Positions 9,093-16,689 of a stretch of 64,000 nt of DNA are shown piece by piece. A program made the translations under genes and the position numbers. Source of the stretch: Oscillatoria sp. FACHB-1407. GTDB lineage: Bacteria; Cyanobacteriota; Cyanobacteriia; Elainellales; Elainellaceae. The number at the start of each line of letters is the position of its first letter. Position 1 is the first letter of the stretch. The notes below the pieces were generated by a model. The model made no database searches. It was given only the letters and a program-made list of their open reading frames with translations, and was not told the origin of the DNA. The DNA lies in the NCBI RefSeq assembly GCF_014697545.1, contig NZ_JACJSA010000001.1, forward strand, positions 124,001-188,000, given 5' to 3'.

Positions 9093-10334
9093 ATGCCGTT
9101 GCCATTGTTGAAGTTTGCGCTATCGAAAGAGTATCCCGAACCTCGCATGTTTCGTCAGCGCGATCGCCTCAAATCGAGCTACGATGCGGTGATCATTGGT
9201 GGGGGAGGTCACGGATTAGCGGCGGCCTATTACCTGGCGCGAGATTATGGCATGACCAATGTAGCCGTCCTGGAACGCGGCTATCTGGGAGGGGGAAACA
9301 CCGGACGCAACACGACCATCATTCGCTCCAATTACCTCACTCCCGAAGGAGTAAAGTTCTACGATGAGTCGGTGCGCTTGTGGCAGGACTTGTCGGAAGA
9401 CTTTGACCTGAACCTGTTCTACTCCACGCGCGGACACTTCACCCTGGCGCATACTGACTCCTCAGTGCGAACCATGCGTTGGCGTGCCGAAGTCAATAAG
9501 CATTACGGGGTGGATAGCGAGTTGGTGGGTCCGGATGAAATTCAAGCAGCTTGCCCTCATATGGATCTGCGTTGTGGCGGACATGCCCCCGTTTTGGGGG
9601 CTCTTTATCATGCTCCGGGGAGCATTGCCCGTCACGATGCCGTCGCGTGGGGCTATGGGCGCGGAGCCGACCAGCGAGGCGTTGAGATTCACCAACAAAC
9701 GGAAGTCTTGGGCATTACGGTGAAATCCGGTCGCGTCACCGGAGTGCAAACCAGTCGAGGCGATATCGAAACGCCTAAAGTCTTGTGTGCCGTCGCAGGT
9801 TTTACGCCACGTGTATTGCAGATGGTAGGGTTGCGATCGCCCCTTTATGTGCATCCGCTGCAAGCGATGGTTAGCGAACCAATGAAACCCTGGCTTGACC
9901 CGATCATCGTCTCCGGTAGCCTGCACGTTTACGTCAGCCAGACCGCACGGGGAGAACTGGTAATGGGAGCCTCCCTCGACCCCTATGAATTGCACTCTAC
10001 TCGCTCCACCTTTGACTTTGTTGAAGGGTTAGCGGCACACATGCTGGAGCTATTTCCCTTTTTGTCCTACGTCAATATCGTGCGGCAGTGGGCAGGCATG
10101 GCCGATATGACGCCTGACTTCGCCCCCATCATGGGCAAAACTGTGATTGAGGGCTTTTATCTCGATGCGGGTTGGGGTACCTGGGGTTTTAAGGCGACTC
10201 CCGTTTGTGGCAAAACAATGGCTTATACCGTGGCGAGCGATCGCAATCACGAACTCATTGAAGATTTCTCGCTCGATCGATTTGCCAACTACGAGTTGTT
10301 AGGCGAAAAGGGAGCCGCATCGGTTGGACATTAA
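9093..10334 (+). CDS. soxB: Heterotetrameric sarcosine oxidase-type flavoprotein, beta subunit
   Basis: 413 residues of the DAO/glycine oxidase fold. The FAD-binding GGGGHGLAAAYYLA motif lies near residues 35-50. His181 in ARHDAVAWG sits in the region that carries the covalent FMN in characterised heterotetrameric sarcosine oxidases. The C-terminal GWGTWGFKATPVCGK closes the FAD site. This subunit oxidises the N-methyl group of a secondary amine (sarcosine, or N-methylglutamate in the mgdA paralogues). The ATG is preceded by GAGGAAG. It heads soxB-D-A-G. A 293-bp gap filled with repeats separates it from soxD. Substrate choice between sarcosine and N-methylglutamate cannot be read from sequence alone. 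Confidence 0.92.
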   Translation: MPLPLLKFALSKEYPEPRMFRQRDRLKSSYDAVIIGGGGHGLAAAYYLARDYGMTNVAVLERGYLGGGNTGRNTTIIRSNYLTPEGVKFYDESVRLWQDLSEDFDLNLFYSTRGHFTLAHTDSSVRTMRWRAEVNKHYGVDSELVGPDEIQAACPHMDLRCGGHAPVLGALYHAPGSIARHDAVAWGYGRGADQRGVEIHQQTEVLGITVKSGRVTGVQTSRGDIETPKVLCAVAGFTPRVLQMVGLRSPLYVHPLQAMVSEPMKPWLDPIIVSGSLHVYVSQTARGELVMGASLDPYELHSTRSTFDFVEGLAAHMLELFPFLSYVNIVRQWAGMADMTPDFAPIMGKTVIEGFYLDAGWGTWGFKATPVCGKTMAYTVASDRNHELIEDFSLDRFANYELLGEKGAASVGH

Positions 10335-10627
10335 AAAAGAAAGAAAAAAGAAGAGAGAAGAGAGAAGAAAAGAAGGATAAACGATAAAGGATGAAGGATA
10401 AAAAAGAACCATAGGCAGGGAAAGTAGAGGCGCGATTTATCGCGTCTGTAGAGAAGAGAGAAGAAAAGAAGGATAAACGATAAAGGATGAAGGATGAAGG
10501 ATAAAGAAGAAAGATCGCTGTCAATTAATGATGCTCCACAACAAATAACTATCAACTATTGACCATTAACAACTGACTTTTAACCACTGACTATTGACCA
10601 TTGACCACTGACTATTGACTTTTAGCA
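10335..10627. repeat. Repeat-filled gap between soxB and soxD (heptamer arrays, hairpin)
   Basis: Contains a roughly 46-bp purine-rich direct duplication (near 10352-10398 and 10449-10495, core AAGAAAAGAAGGATAAACGA). Between the copies is a palindrome, AGAGGCGCGATTTATCGCGT region (10426-10447). The last 60 bp are 7-bp units of the TTGACCA / CTGACTA type. The array runs to within a few bases of the soxD start and has displaced any recognisable ribosome-binding site. Confidence 0.8.
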
Positions 10628-10888
10628 ATGAAACTGATGACGTGCCCGGTGAACGGAACAAGACCGATTTCTGAATTTGTGTGTGGAGGTGAGTTTCGTC
10701 CAATGCCTGATCCACAAACGGCAGACGATGCCACTTGGGCAGATTACGTGATGCATCGCAATGGGGCACCCACAACAAAACGGGAATGGTGGTGTCACAC
10801 TCCCAGCAACACCTGGTTTATTGCCGAACGCAATACTGTAACCGATGAAGTGGTGCGTACCTATTTGTTGGGTCAGGAGGCCGCATGA
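10628..10888 (+). CDS. soxD: Sarcosine oxidase-type delta subunit
   Basis: 86 residues, within the usual range for the small delta subunit. It starts MKLMTCPVNGTRPISEF and contains WADYVMHRN and REWWCHTPSNTWFIAERNT, characteristic of SoxD/MgdB proteins. In classical SoxD the N-terminus carries CPxCG, which helps bind zinc. Here it reads CPVNG, so the second cysteine is missing, and the protein resembles the zinc-less branch that I associate with N-methylglutamate dehydrogenases. The stop overlaps the soxA ATG by 4 bp, so they are coupled. No ribosome site is visible because a heptamer array ends at the start codon. Confidence 0.88.
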   Translation: MKLMTCPVNGTRPISEFVCGGEFRPMPDPQTADDATWADYVMHRNGAPTTKREWWCHTPSNTWFIAERNTVTDEVVRTYLLGQEAA

Positions 10889-13800
10889 GTTATCGTCTAC
10901 CTCCCGTTTTGGGTGAATGGATCGATCGCACTCAACAAGTCTCATTTACCTTTGAGGGTACTCGTTTCACAGGCTATGCAGGGGACACCATTTCGTCAGC
11001 CCTGTGGGCAGCAGGGCAACGCATTCTGGGACGCAGTTTTAAGTACCATCGTCCACGCGGCATTTTAAGTGCGGCGAATCATGATGTGAATACGCTGATG
11101 CAGTCGGGGCAACGGCTCAATGTGCGGGCAGATGTGACGCCATTAGGAGCTAATCCTTCCGCTGGAAGTCCCCCTTCTCAAGGGGGATTTAGGGGGATCT
11201 CTAGAAGTCAGCTAGAGGCGTTTGATTCCCCCTTCCCCCCCTTAAAAAGGGGGGAATTAGCTGGAAGTCCCCCTTATGAAGGGGGATTTAGAGGGATCTC
11301 TAGTGGACAGTCAGATATGGAACTGTCTGCTGTCAACACAGTGGGCGGTGTGGTGAGCGATCGCGCCAGTATCATCAATGCTTTCTCCCGTTTTTTACCC
11401 GTTGGCTTCTACTACAAGGCGTTTCACTCCAAGCGATTTTTTCCCTTCTGGGAGCGGATGATCCGCTCCATGACTGGGTTAGGACGGGCTGATGTCAACA
11501 CGCCTCACATCCGCACTGCCAAACGCTACGACTTTTGTGATGTGCTGGTGATTGGAGCAGGTGTCTCTGGGATGACAGCCGCACTAACAGCCGCAGAAGC
11601 GGGTGCTGATGTGGTGATCGTGGATGAAAATGCACACGCTGGCGGATCAGGAGGCTATCAACGTGGTGGAACAACAGATCGCTTTGAGCGAGTGACGGAA
11701 TTGCAGGAGGCGATCGCCACTCACCCTAACATTCGGCTGTACACCAACACGCAAGCCGCAGGCTACTATGCGGATCACTGGATTTCACTCGTGCATCGCG
11801 ATTACCTCTCCAAAATGCGAGCCAAAACAGTGATTGTGGCTAGTGGAGCTTACGAGCAACCTGCTGTATTTCGCAACAACGATTTGCCGGGAGTGATGTT
11901 AGCATCTGCCGCACAACGGCTAATCTACCGCTATGCGGTGAAACCAATGCATCGAGCAGTGGTCTTCACCGCTAATTCTGATGGCTATCGTGCTGCCTTA
12001 GACTTGCTATCGCAGGGAATTGCAGTGCAGGCGATCGTAGATTTGCGTCACGATTCATCTGCCCCCCTTTCTAAGGGGGGGTGGGGGGATCTCCTCAACC
12101 AAATCCGATCGCACAACATCCCCATCTACAACGGTTATGGCATTTACGAGGCAAGACCCAATCCCGGTGGGGATGGCGTTTCCAGTGCCGTGATTTGCCC
12201 CATTGATGCCGACGGTAAACCTCAAACCAGCGCACAACAAGCGATCGCCTGTGATGGCATTGTTATGAGTGTGGGCTGGGCACCTGCGGCAAATCTGCTT
12301 TATCAAGCGGGAACCAAAATGCAGTTTGATGCTCAGGTGCAGCAGTTTGTGCCTGAGGTATTGCCTGATGGAGTATTCGCTTGCGGGCGGGTGAATGGGG
12401 TCTACGGATTTGAGCAGAAACAGGTCGATGGACAACGGGCAGGATTAGCCGCAGTAAAGCATTTGGGGTTGGTTCAGGAGGTGGGAAATCGCGTTGTTCT
12501 ACGCGGTGATGAGTATGGCATGGCTCCCTCTCATCCCTGGGCGATCGTGCCCCATCCAAAAGGTAAAGAGTTTGTCGATTTTGACGAAGACCTGCAACTC
12601 AAGGATTTTTACAACGCTGCCCAGGAAGGCTTCGACAATATCGAACTGTTGAAACGCTATACCACAGTGGGGATGGGTCCCAGTCAGGGCAAGCACTCCA
12701 ACATGAATGCCCTACGAATTCTGGCACGAATTACCGGACAGACGCCCGATCAGGTGGGTACAACAACCGCTCGTCCGTTTTTCCATCCGGTGCCGATGTC
12801 ACACCTGGCAGGGAAAGGCTTCACCCCCGAACGGCACACGCCCCTGCATAGTCGTCATGCGGCGTTAGGTGCTCAGTTCATGCTGGCGGGTGTCTGGCGA
12901 CGACCCGAATATTACCGTCAGGCTGGAAAGAGCCGTGAGGAGTGCATTCGAGCGGAGGTGAAAGCTGTTCGTACAGGCGTCGGCATTATTGATGTGGGAA
13001 CCCTCGGCAAAATGGAATTGCGCGGCGCAGGTGCCACAGAATTGTTAGAGCGAGTTTACACCGGACGATATGCCAACTTGAAGGTGGGGATGTCGCGCTA
13101 TGCCTTGATGCTCGATGAATTGGGTGTGGTCATCGATGACGGGGTGATTGCTCGATTGGGAACCGATCGCTTCTACTTCACGACGACTACCTCTGGAGCC
13201 GCTAATATCTACCGCGAGTTAGCTCGGCTCAATACCATGTGGCAACTCGATTGTGGCATTGTCAATGTAACGGGAGCACGAGCCGCCGTAAACTTGGCAG
13301 GCCCTCGTTCGCGGGAGGTGCTCAGCCAACTGACCGATCTGGATTTGTCGGCTACCGCATTTCCCTATCTGGGCGTACGTCAAGCCGCGATCGCCGGAAT
13401 TCCTGCTCTCCTGATGCGCGTCGGGTTTGTCGGGGAGTGGGGCTACGAGATTCACGTGGCGGCAGAGTCGGCTCCTGCCCTGTGGGATGCCCTGATGGAA
13501 GTGGGTGCTGCCTTTGGCATCCGTCCCTTTGGCGTGGAGGCACAGCGGCTACTGCGGTTAGAGAAAGGACATCTGATTGTGGGGCAAGATACAGACGGCT
13601 TAACGACCCCCTTTACGGCGGGTCTGGAGTGGGCAGTGAAGCAAGACAAACCATTTTTTATCGGGCAGCGCAGTTTGCAGATTGTCCAATCTCGTCCGGT
13701 GAAACAGAAGCTGGTGGGGTTCATGCTGGCTCCCGATTTTAGCGGAACGGCTCCGCAGGAGTGCCATCTGGCGATCGCCCAGGGAGAAATCGTCGGTCGA

Positions 13801-14010
13801 GTCACCAGTATCGCCTTTAGCCCCACACTCGATCGCTACATCGGGTTGGCATACCTGCAACCGGAACTGGCAACAGTCGGTAATTCCTTCACGATTCGTT
13901 TGTCGGATGGTTCGTTAGTCACCGCGACCGTCAGCCCAACTCCGTTCTACGACCCAGAAAATCTGCGACAAAAGGAACTCGTTCCCCAACGGCAGGAGGT
14001 GCCAGTGTGA
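10885..14010 (+). CDS. soxA: Sarcosine oxidase-type alpha subunit
   Basis: 1041 residues. A 2Fe-2S-ferredoxin-like N-terminal fold (about 1-85) without cluster cysteines; a pyridine-nucleotide/FAD disulfide-reductase-type domain (about 210-540, VLVIGAGVSGMTAALTAAEAGADVVIVDE, broken here: VLVIGAGVSGMTAA then VVIVDE); and a C-terminal GcvT-like THF-binding domain (about 640-1030). It channels the imine product to the folate site, forming 5,10-methylene-THF. Residues about 90-145 are an insertion encoded by a dispersed repeat (GGFRGIS motifs), placed between RADVTPL and MELSAVNTVGG, which are adjacent in ordinary family members. A second smaller repeat scar, APLSKGGWGDLL, lies near residues 393-404. 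Despite this the frame is intact. It overlaps soxD and soxG by 4 bp each. Confidence 0.93.
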   Translation: MSYRLPPVLGEWIDRTQQVSFTFEGTRFTGYAGDTISSALWAAGQRILGRSFKYHRPRGILSAANHDVNTLMQSGQRLNVRADVTPLGANPSAGSPPSQGGFRGISRSQLEAFDSPFPPLKRGELAGSPPYEGGFRGISSGQSDMELSAVNTVGGVVSDRASIINAFSRFLPVGFYYKAFHSKRFFPFWERMIRSMTGLGRADVNTPHIRTAKRYDFCDVLVIGAGVSGMTAALTAAEAGADVVIVDENAHAGGSGGYQRGGTTDRFERVTELQEAIATHPNIRLYTNTQAAGYYADHWISLVHRDYLSKMRAKTVIVASGAYEQPAVFRNNDLPGVMLASAAQRLIYRYAVKPMHRAVVFTANSDGYRAALDLLSQGIAVQAIVDLRHDSSAPLSKGGWGDLLNQIRSHNIPIYNGYGIYEARPNPGGDGVSSAVICPIDADGKPQTSAQQAIACDGIVMSVGWAPAANLLYQAGTKMQFDAQVQQFVPEVLPDGVFACGRVNGVYGFEQKQVDGQRAGLAAVKHLGLVQEVGNRVVLRGDEYGMAPSHPWAIVPHPKGKEFVDFDEDLQLKDFYNAAQEGFDNIELLKRYTTVGMGPSQGKHSNMNALRILARITGQTPDQVGTTTARPFFHPVPMSHLAGKGFTPERHTPLHSRHAALGAQFMLAGVWRRPEYYRQAGKSREECIRAEVKAVRTGVGIIDVGTLGKMELRGAGATELLERVYTGRYANLKVGMSRYALMLDELGVVIDDGVIARLGTDRFYFTTTTSGAANIYRELARLNTMWQLDCGIVNVTGARAAVNLAGPRSREVLSQLTDLDLSATAFPYLGVRQAAIAGIPALLMRVGFVGEWGYEIHVAAESAPALWDALMEVGAAFGIRPFGVEAQRLLRLEKGHLIVGQDTDGLTTPFTAGLEWAVKQDKPFFIGQRSLQIVQSRPVKQKLVGFMLAPDFSGTAPQECHLAIAQGEIVGRVTSIAFSPTLDRYIGLAYLQPELATVGNSFTIRLSDGSLVTATVSPTPFYDPENLRQKELVPQRQEVPV
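11162..11311. repeat. Dispersed GGGGGATTTAGGGGGATC-type repeat inside soxA
   Basis: Two copies of a hairpin unit (TCCCCCTT...AAGGGGGATTTAGGGGGATC, at about 11168-11202 and 11270-11304) flank a TTCCCCCCCTTAAAAAGGG stem. All of it is read in frame as SPPSQGGFRGI and related residues. The same family occurs in soxG (14320-14560), the UvrD-like gene (39242-39415), again in soxA (12058-12095) and between genes at 63607-63648. Confidence 0.88.
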
Positions 14011-14912
14011 ACTACAAACTTCAAACCCCTCTCCGACTCAGCCCAATTCACGATCAATTGCAATCCCTCAAGGGAACCTGGCGCGAGATCAACGGAATGC
14101 CTGTACTAACCACAGTACCTGCAGTAGATGGAAACTTACCAGTTGCGATCGCTGACCTTTCCTATCTAACCCGCTTTGGGGTAAAGGGATCAGGGGCGAT
14201 CGCCTGGTTAGCGCAACAGGGCATTCCCATTCCAGCACAACCCAATTCCTGGTGTGAACTACCCAATGGTGGCATCGTTGCTCGACTAGGGATGACAGAG
14301 TTTTTGATTGAGGAAGGTGCCCTCCTACCCCCCCAACCTTGGGGGGAACTAGAGCCTCAAAGTCCCTCAGAATTGGGGGATTTAGGGGGCAATGGTTCTG
14401 ACGAAAGTCCCCCTTTTCAAGGGGGATTTAGGGGGATCGAGGATTTAGGGGGTAATGGTTCAGATCCCCCCTTGCCCCCCTTCAAAAGGGGGGAGTTAGA
14501 GTCTGAAAGTCTCCCTTTTCAAGGAGGATTTAGGGGGATCTCTGCTGGGAAGTTGGAGCCTCCCGATCTGCCACCCCAGGTTTACCCCGTCCTGCGTCAA
14601 GACCTGGCGATCGCTCTCTATGGCACCTCCGTCCAGGAGTTATTGCTGCAAACCTGTAGTTTTAACTTTCGAGCGTTATCCCTGTCTGATCACCCAGTGG
14701 TGTTGACCTCAATGGTCGGGGTGTCTGTCACGGTCATTCCTGGCGATCGCGATGGCATACCCCTCTACCGCATCTGGTGTGATGGCACCTTCGGCGCGTA
14801 CTTCTGGGAAACCCTGGTGGCGATCGCGCAGGAGTTGGGAGGCGGAGTGATTGGAGTAGGACAGATACAAAAAATGAAGGAGAAACGCATTAATCGCGTT
14901 TCTCCTGGGTAA
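14007..14912 (+). CDS. soxG: Sarcosine oxidase-type gamma subunit
   Basis: 301 residues; typical SoxG/MgdD subunits are about 170-210. It belongs to the GcvT-like gamma subunit family: N-terminal PIHDQLQSLKGTWREINGMP and VAIADLSYLTRFGVKGSGAI, and C-terminal SMVGVSVTVIPGDRDGI near 235. Residues about 105-188 are rich in Gly, Pro and Ser (QGGFRGI, LGDLGGNGSD) and are encoded by a dispersed repeat, which explains the excess length. The start is GTG at 14007, overlapping the soxA stop by 4 bp. The last codons (RINRVSPG) fall within a perfect hairpin that may also act as a terminator. Folate-side structural role inferred from family. Confidence 0.85.
   Translation: MNYKLQTPLRLSPIHDQLQSLKGTWREINGMPVLTTVPAVDGNLPVAIADLSYLTRFGVKGSGAIAWLAQQGIPIPAQPNSWCELPNGGIVARLGMTEFLIEEGALLPPQPWGELEPQSPSELGDLGGNGSDESPPFQGGFRGIEDLGGNGSDPPLPPFKRGELESESLPFQGGFRGISAGKLEPPDLPPQVYPVLRQDLAIALYGTSVQELLLQTCSFNFRALSLSDHPVVLTSMVGVSVTVIPGDRDGIPLYRIWCDGTFGAYFWETLVAIAQELGGGVIGVGQIQKMKEKRINRVSPG
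14320..14560. repeat. Dispersed repeat block inside soxG
   Basis: About 240 bp of several joined repeat units, including AAGTCCCCCTTTTCAAGGGG and GGGGGATTTAGGGGGATCGA forms and two GAATTGGGGGATTTAGGGGG forms. The reading frame of soxG passes through every unit without a stop. Confidence 0.85.
14878..14906. terminator. Perfect hairpin at the soxG 3' end
   Basis: AGGAGAAACGC and GCGTTTCTCCT form an 11-bp stem with a 7-nt ATTAATC loop, inside the last codons of soxG. There is no long T-run. Related palindromes with the same ATTAATCGCG centre occur at 16616-16635 and 16647-16666, so it may be a mobile palindrome that doubles as an attenuator before glxB. Confidence 0.5.
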
Positions 14913-14939
14913 AAATCAATTATTCATCGCGAAGGATCT

Positions 14940-15836
14940 ATGTGTGGAATTGTTGGATTACTGATTAAAAAGCCAGAGCTACGCGATTCGCTAGGGGAAC
15001 TGATGGTGCCTATGCTAATCGGTATGAGCGATCGCGGCCCTGACTCGGCAGGATTGGCGGTGTTTACTGAAACATTGCCTGATGGCTATCGCAAATACAG
15101 CCTGTATTCGGGGGGCACTACCTTTGACTGGGCAGGATTGGGGCAAGATTGGCAAACACAATTTGGCAGCAAACCCGATTTGCAAGAGCATGGCAATCAT
15201 GCCGTCCTCACGGTAGATCTATCTCCAGATCAGGTGAAACAGTGGCTTAAGACCCACTACCCTCAATTGCACTTGCTCTCAACCGGGCGCACCATTGACC
15301 TCTACAAAGATACGGGCAAACCTGCTACCGTTGCCGATCGCTACAACTTTCGCTCACTCAAAGGGACGCATCTCGTCGGGCACACCCGCATGGCAACCGA
15401 GTCAGCGGTGACTCCCGCTCACGCCCATCCCTTCACCGCAGGTGAAGATTTCTGTCTGGTACACAATGGCTCTCTTTCCAACCCTTACGAAATTCGTCGC
15501 AAGTTAGAGCCGCAAGGGATTCACTTTGAAACCGACAACGATACTGAAGCCGCCTGTCGCTACCTGGAATGGCGGATGCGCGAAGGCGATGACCTGGAAA
15601 CCGCGATTCAAACTGGATTTGAAGAATTGGATGGTTTCTACACCTTCCTCATGGGGACGGCAGACAAATTAGCATTAGTGCGCGACGCCTTCGCCTGTAA
15701 ACCCGCTGTCGTGGCTGAAACCGACGATTATGTGGCGATCGCCTCTGAGTTTCGATCGCTGGCTCACCTGCCTCAGGTGAAACACGCCAACATTTATGAA
15801 CCCGCACCGGAGGAGATGTACGTATGGACAGTGTGA
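14940..15836 (+). CDS. glxB: Class II glutamine amidotransferase, GlxB/MgsA type
   Basis: 298 residues. Begins MCGIVGLL, so Cys2 becomes the N-terminal nucleophile after Met removal, followed by MSDRGPDSAGLAVF and later HTRMATESAVTPAHAHPF and VHNGSLSN, all of the Ntn-hydrolase glutaminase fold. It corresponds to the amidotransferase third of glutamate synthase split into a separate protein. In N-methylglutamate synthase the three subunits MgsA, B and C have this split, and in rhizobia the equivalents are named GlxB, C and D. Role inferred: release and channel an amino or methylamino group from a glutamine analogue. An AAGGA ribosome site precedes the ATG. It overlaps glxC by 13 bp. Confidence 0.88.
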   Translation: MCGIVGLLIKKPELRDSLGELMVPMLIGMSDRGPDSAGLAVFTETLPDGYRKYSLYSGGTTFDWAGLGQDWQTQFGSKPDLQEHGNHAVLTVDLSPDQVKQWLKTHYPQLHLLSTGRTIDLYKDTGKPATVADRYNFRSLKGTHLVGHTRMATESAVTPAHAHPFTAGEDFCLVHNGSLSNPYEIRRKLEPQGIHFETDNDTEAACRYLEWRMREGDDLETAIQTGFEELDGFYTFLMGTADKLALVRDAFACKPAVVAETDDYVAIASEFRSLAHLPQVKHANIYEPAPEEMYVWTV

Positions 15837-16537
15837 TGACCCCAACCCTTAATAAAACCACCTTCGATTTAGCGCAAACTCCGCTGCGAGAAGTCAATCA
15901 CTTTCTGCATCACAGTGCCGTGCATCTGGCGGATCAAACGATTGAAATTCTGAATCCGGATGGAGCACACAACATTGCCGTAGGGTTAGATGCCCCTGTA
16001 AAAGTTCAAATTCAGGGACACGTCGGCTATTACGCCGCTGGCATGAACAAACAGGCAACCGTCACCATCCATGGCAACGCAGGCCCCGGTGTGGCTGAAA
16101 ACATGATGTCGGGTCTGGTGCATGTCAAAGGCTTTGCCTCCGTTTCGGCAGGCGCATCCGCCCATGGCGGCACGCTGATTATCGACGGAGACGCCAGTTT
16201 GCGTTGTGGCATTTCCCTCAAGGGAGCCGACATTATTGTGGGTGGCAGCGTCGGAAGTTTCTCCGCTTTCATGGCGCAGGCAGGACGAATGGTGATTTGC
16301 GGCGATGCTGGTGATGCGCTGGGAGACTCCCTTTACGAAGCGGTCATCTACATTCGCGGCACTATCAAATCTCTGGGTGCGGATGCTCAGATTGAACCGA
16401 TGACCGAGAGCGATCGCACTGCCCTCACCGAACTTTTGGCCAAAGCAGGCTTTTCCTATAGTCCTGACGAATTCAAACGAGTTGCCTCTGCTCGACAGCT
16501 TTATCACTGGAACGCCGACGCCAATCAAGAATATTAG
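15824..16537 (+). CDS. glxC: GltB C-terminal (GXGXG) domain protein, GlxC/MgsB type
   Basis: 237 residues made almost wholly of the right-handed beta-helix repeat of glutamate synthase C-termini, with GXGXG-like turns (GHVGYYAAGMNKQATVTIHG, GLVHVKGFASVSAGASAHGG). It is a structural subunit that bridges the amidotransferase and FMN subunits. The ATG at 15824 is preceded by GGAGGAG and lies 13 bp inside glxB. An alternative in-frame ATG at 15836 overlaps the glxB stop. It is co-directional with glxB and glxD. A 152-bp gap with two palindromes separates it from glxD. Confidence 0.88.
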   Translation: MDSVMTPTLNKTTFDLAQTPLREVNHFLHHSAVHLADQTIEILNPDGAHNIAVGLDAPVKVQIQGHVGYYAAGMNKQATVTIHGNAGPGVAENMMSGLVHVKGFASVSAGASAHGGTLIIDGDASLRCGISLKGADIIVGGSVGSFSAFMAQAGRMVICGDAGDALGDSLYEAVIYIRGTIKSLGADAQIEPMTESDRTALTELLAKAGFSYSPDEFKRVASARQLYHWNADANQEY

Positions 16538-16615
16538 GGGAAAGGATAAAGGATGAAGGCTAAAGGATGAAAAAAGAAGAATGAAAAGCTCATCCATTCC
16601 ACCCCCATTCCGTAC

Positions 16616-16666
16616 AGACGCGATTAATCGCATCTCTTCTAAGTACAGACGCGATTAATCGCGTCT
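16616..16666. repeat. Paired palindromes between glxC and glxD
   Basis: AGACGCGATTAATCGCATCT (16616-16635) and AGACGCGATTAATCGCGTCT (16647-16666, a perfect 20-bp palindrome) lie 11 bp apart after a short purine-rich heptamer run. The centre matches the hairpin at the soxG end and the one at 10426-10447. Confidence 0.75.
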
Positions 16667-16689
16667 CTAACCCTACTCCCTTTTTACTT

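Noticed and set aside
13239-13742. 167-residue frame inside soxA
   Set aside because: Shadow frame on the same strand as soxA, whose family motifs run through the region.
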